The notes under the pieces are model-generated. The model was not told the origin of the DNA. It ran no database searches and worked only from the letters and a program-made list of their open reading frames with translations. Positions 61,825 to 64,000 of a stretch of DNA of 64,000 nt are shown piece by piece. The stretch is from CAYILR01 sp964364175 (GTDB taxonomy: Bacteria > Bdellovibrionota > UBA1018): positions 1 to 64,000 of the forward strand of contig CAYILR010000020.1 in assembly GCA_964364175.1 (NCBI GenBank), in the 5' to 3' direction. The position numbers were made by a program, and so were the translations under genes. Position 1 is the first letter of the stretch; each line of letters begins with the position of its first letter.

Positions 61825-62355
61825 ATGAAATTTGTCACTCGATTTTTAGTCATGGCTACCTTCATTTTAGGCGTCAGTGCCTATGCGACGGAGACTGTTT
61901 CCCCAATGGAGTGTACGGGACCGCAAACTGTTTATGACAAAATCAAAGCTCTCTACGTGGAAGGAACATTGCCGCAGTTCACTCCCTACCTGGAGAAGTT
62001 GACCTCGGGTCGTTGTTTTCTCAAGAAAGACCCGAATGCCCCCATAGCGGCGTATTTTGCTCCCAACGAGAAAAATGACTTGGGTCCTATTGATCCTACT
62101 CCTCAATATGAGGGAGCTATTCAATATAATCACAACTTGGAACCTGGATATTTTGATGATTCGAAGGTTACTCTGAGCAACAATCACGTAGCAGCGTGGA
62201 GAGTTCGGCTCATATTGTCGGATGATCGCACCTATGTCATGAACTACGAATCAAAAGAGAAACTCTTCGTGCGTAGTTCAGGTTCTTTTTTAGTGGCAAT
62301 TGCAACTGCCGATGATCAGGAAACGGCCGTCTGTTACTTCTTTAAAACTCATTGA
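61825..62355 (+). CDS. Secreted hypothetical protein
   Basis: A 176-residue protein starting at ATG 61825 with GAGGAG upstream, giving a signal peptide (MKFVTRFLVMATFILGVSAYA-T). The mature part has MECTGPQTVYDKIKALYVEGTLPQ at its start and three cysteines. The middle has AYFAPNEKNDLGPIDPTPQYEG. The end alternates strands (VRLILSDDRTYVMNYESKEKLFVRSSGSFLVAIA). Such small secreted proteins are frequent in this window. No family recognised. Confidence 0.7.
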   Translation: MKFVTRFLVMATFILGVSAYATETVSPMECTGPQTVYDKIKALYVEGTLPQFTPYLEKLTSGRCFLKKDPNAPIAAYFAPNEKNDLGPIDPTPQYEGAIQYNHNLEPGYFDDSKVTLSNNHVAAWRVRLILSDDRTYVMNYESKEKLFVRSSGSFLVAIATADDQETAVCYFFKTH

Positions 62356-62429
62356 GAAGCTGCCCAAGACTCAGCATTGACAATCCCCATTGATCCCAGG
62401 ATAACTGGGGCTCACGAGGGGATTCTGCT

Positions 62430-63239
62430 ATGAGTTATGAGACGCTAGTCACTCAATTGGATGCTCGAGGTGTGCTATACGTGCGCCTAAACCGACCGGA
62501 CGTTCGCAATGCATTTAACGAAAAAGTGATTACTGAACTTTATCAAGTTTTTACCAAAGACGCGGTGAAACCCGAAGTTCGCGTGGCTGTCCTGAGCGGG
62601 AATGGTCCGGTGTTTTGCGCGGGCGGTGATCTGAACTGGATGAAGGAATCTGTCGATCTGACTCTCGAACAGAATCTTGCAGACACCCGCAAATTGGCGG
62701 AGCTTTTCAGAACGATGAATGAATTTTCGAAGCCTCTGATCGGTGCAGTTCACGGCGCTGCAATTGGGGGCGGGGTCGGATTGGTGAGCATTTGTGATGT
62801 GGTAATCGCTTCCACTGAAACTCAATTCAGTTTGAGTGAAGTTCGGTTGGGGATCGTCCCGGCCTGCATTGGCCCGTTCGTCGTGGCGAAAATCGGCCCC
62901 TCTCATGCACGCGGAATGTTCATGAGTGCCGAGAGATTTTCTGCGGAGCGAGCACGAGAAATTGGGTTGATTCATGAGGTGGTGAACGATCCGGCATGTC
63001 TTGAGGCCTCGATTGAGAAAACCCTTGCTCGAATGCTGGATTGTGGTCCTCAAGCAATGGCGATTGCGAAAAAATTAGTTCTGGATTTGAGCTGGCCCGA
63101 GAAACGTTCCAAACTGGGTGACTGCCTGGAATATGTGGCGAAAGTCTTGGCCGAAGTGCGAGCCTCGGCCGAAGGCCAAGAGGGTGTGCGCGCCTTTCTC
63201 GAAAAACGAAAACCCAACTGGATTAAGAGCGCCAAGTGA
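62430..63239 (+). CDS. Enoyl-CoA hydratase / methylglutaconyl-CoA hydratase
   Basis: A 269-residue crotonase-fold enzyme. Motifs are YVRLNRPDVRNAFNEKVI, the oxyanion-hole segment SGNGPVFCAGGDLNWMKE, KPLIGAVHGAAIGGGVGLVSICDVVIAS, and FSLSEVRLGIVPACIGPFVVAKIG with the catalytic Glu. Because the biotin carboxylase gene of methylcrotonyl-CoA carboxylase follows immediately and mccB is nearby, the likely substrate is 3-methylglutaconyl-CoA (LiuC role). A general enoyl-CoA hydratase cannot be excluded. The stop and the next gene are three bases apart. Confidence 0.88.
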   Translation: MSYETLVTQLDARGVLYVRLNRPDVRNAFNEKVITELYQVFTKDAVKPEVRVAVLSGNGPVFCAGGDLNWMKESVDLTLEQNLADTRKLAELFRTMNEFSKPLIGAVHGAAIGGGVGLVSICDVVIASTETQFSLSEVRLGIVPACIGPFVVAKIGPSHARGMFMSAERFSAERAREIGLIHEVVNDPACLEASIEKTLARMLDCGPQAMAIAKKLVLDLSWPEKRSKLGDCLEYVAKVLAEVRASAEGQEGVRAFLEKRKPNWIKSAK

Positions 63240-63241
63240 AA

Positions 63242-64000
63242 ATGAAGCTTTTGGTCGCCAACCGATCCGAGATTGCTTGCCGGATTTTTCAGGCCTGTCG
63301 TGAATTGGGAATATCAACTGTGGCTGTGTACGCACCCGGTGATGAGGAAGCACGGCATCTGACTTACGCGGACGAAGTCATCGAGGTTTCAAGTTATCTC
63401 AAAGTCGAAGAAGTGGTTGGTGCAGCCCGATCCAGCGGATCCAATCTCGTTCATCCGGGATATGGGTTTCTGTCGGAACGTCCCGTTTTTGCACGTACAG
63501 TGGAAGCTGCGGGAATCACGTTCGTCGGTCCACGAGCCGAAACAATGGAAGCTCTCGGCGGAAAAATCGATGCCAAGGAACTCGCGGCGAAACTCGGCGT
63601 GCCTATTTTGCCGTGGGCGCGGGTGGCACAAGGGCAAGACATTAAAAAAGCTGCACGAACCGTGGGATTTCCGCTGTTGCTCAAAGCGGCTTCTGGCGGT
63701 GGCGGCAAAGGCATGCGTCGAGTGACACGCGAAGAGGATCTCGAGTCGGCGGCAGAGAGCGCAAGCGCAGAGGCTGTGTCTGCATTTGGTGATGGCACCT
63801 TGTTTTTGGAAAAACTGGTTGAAAAACCCCGCCACATCGAAGTCCAGGTTTTCGGGGATGGATTAGGCGGCGTAGTTCATCTTCATGAGCGCGAATGTTC
63901 GTTGCAAAGGCGCCATCAAAAAATTTGGGAAGAAGCTACGGCGCCGAATCTTTCGGATGCTACACGCAAAGGTTTGCAAGAGGCGGCGCTCAAACTATCT
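63242..64000 (+). CDS. Methylcrotonyl-CoA carboxylase biotin carboxylase (alpha) subunit, partial
   Basis: The 253 codons present are an ATP-dependent biotin carboxylase: LLVANRSEIACRIFQACRELGISTVAVY, VHPGYGFLSE, the ATP-grasp loop ASGGGGKGMRRV, and FLEKLVEKPRHIEVQVFGDG with HERECSLQRRHQK. The start ATG 63242 follows the hydratase stop by two bases; a GTG at 63236 overlapping that stop is also in frame. The gene continues past base 64000, so the biotin-carrier end is not visible. With mccB it would carboxylate 3-methylcrotonyl-CoA; acetyl- or propionyl-CoA carboxylase is less likely given the neighbour. Confidence 0.9.
   Translation, partial: MKLLVANRSEIACRIFQACRELGISTVAVYAPGDEEARHLTYADEVIEVSSYLKVEEVVGAARSSGSNLVHPGYGFLSERPVFARTVEAAGITFVGPRAETMEALGGKIDAKELAAKLGVPILPWARVAQGQDIKKAARTVGFPLLLKAASGGGGKGMRRVTREEDLESAAESASAEAVSAFGDGTLFLEKLVEKPRHIEVQVFGDGLGGVVHLHERECSLQRRHQKIWEEATAPNLSDATRKGLQEAALKLS

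Overview
The window looks like a chromosomal segment of a Gram-negative bacterium of the Bdellovibrio group (Bdellovibrionota). This rests on moderate GC, many small signal-peptide or lipobox proteins of unknown function, a family of HNH endonuclease-like genes with the motif GYSS..FC..ELGYS, sigma-54 regulators, and a Tad pilus locus with embedded FHA genes. The assignment is an inference from family content and no rRNA is present to confirm it. No insertion sequence, prophage or CRISPR array was found.

Bases 1-8019: two secreted hypotheticals, an intact HNH endonuclease-like gene, a 4HBT thioesterase, a short leader ORF, then an operon of a class V aminotransferase, serA and purA. tRNA-Lys(TTT) follows, with two long imperfect palindromes behind it, then a glutathione S-transferase. 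Bases 8020-12131: a two-gene module (a 95-97 aa partner overlapping a 153 aa protein that resembles TumE/DUF6516 toxins) occurs in two intact copies and one decayed copy. The copies are interleaved with a TonB-like gene and a secreted coiled-coil gene, and both intact copies carry the same palindromic upstream region. Bases 12160-19195: a secreted protein, a TerC-family membrane protein, an HELGH metallopeptidase-like protein, a GAF/AAA+/Fis regulator with a small downstream gene, and two Opp/Dpp-type permeases behind a secreted protein.

Bases 19323-23285: a 961 aa WD40 protein whose 120-bp repeats are nearly identical, with a C-terminal region that may be a clan CD-like cysteine peptidase, followed by a decayed HNH gene. 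Bases 23505-41456: a large Tad/Flp pilus locus. Its order is tadC, DUF192, three FHA-domain membrane proteins, a PP2C phosphatase, a secreted protein, a consensus sigma-70 promoter, Flp pilin genes, prepilin peptidase, TadE-like pseudopilins, cpaB, secretin cpaC, a fused cpaE-cpaF gene, tadB, an RHS/YD-repeat protein and a small secreted protein. The FHA and PP2C genes suggest phospho-threonine signalling tied to pilus assembly, but no kinase gene is present here.

Bases 41475-46822: an HD-GYP phosphodiesterase with a partner gene, divergent from a histidine kinase and NtrC-type response regulator pair. Bases 46808-50950: a hypothetical gene, a G-tract inside a perfect inverted repeat, a lipoprotein and a 900 aa orphan. 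Bases 51091-56165: a run of rsmD, coaD, an aspartate aminotransferase-like gene, a lipoprotein and an outer-membrane beta-barrel protein. Bases 56166-64000: a repeat-rich convergent intergenic region, secreted proteins and lipoproteins, a third truncated HNH gene, and genes for the methylcrotonyl-CoA carboxylase / methylglutaconyl-CoA hydratase steps of leucine breakdown. The last gene, the biotin carboxylase subunit, runs off the window.
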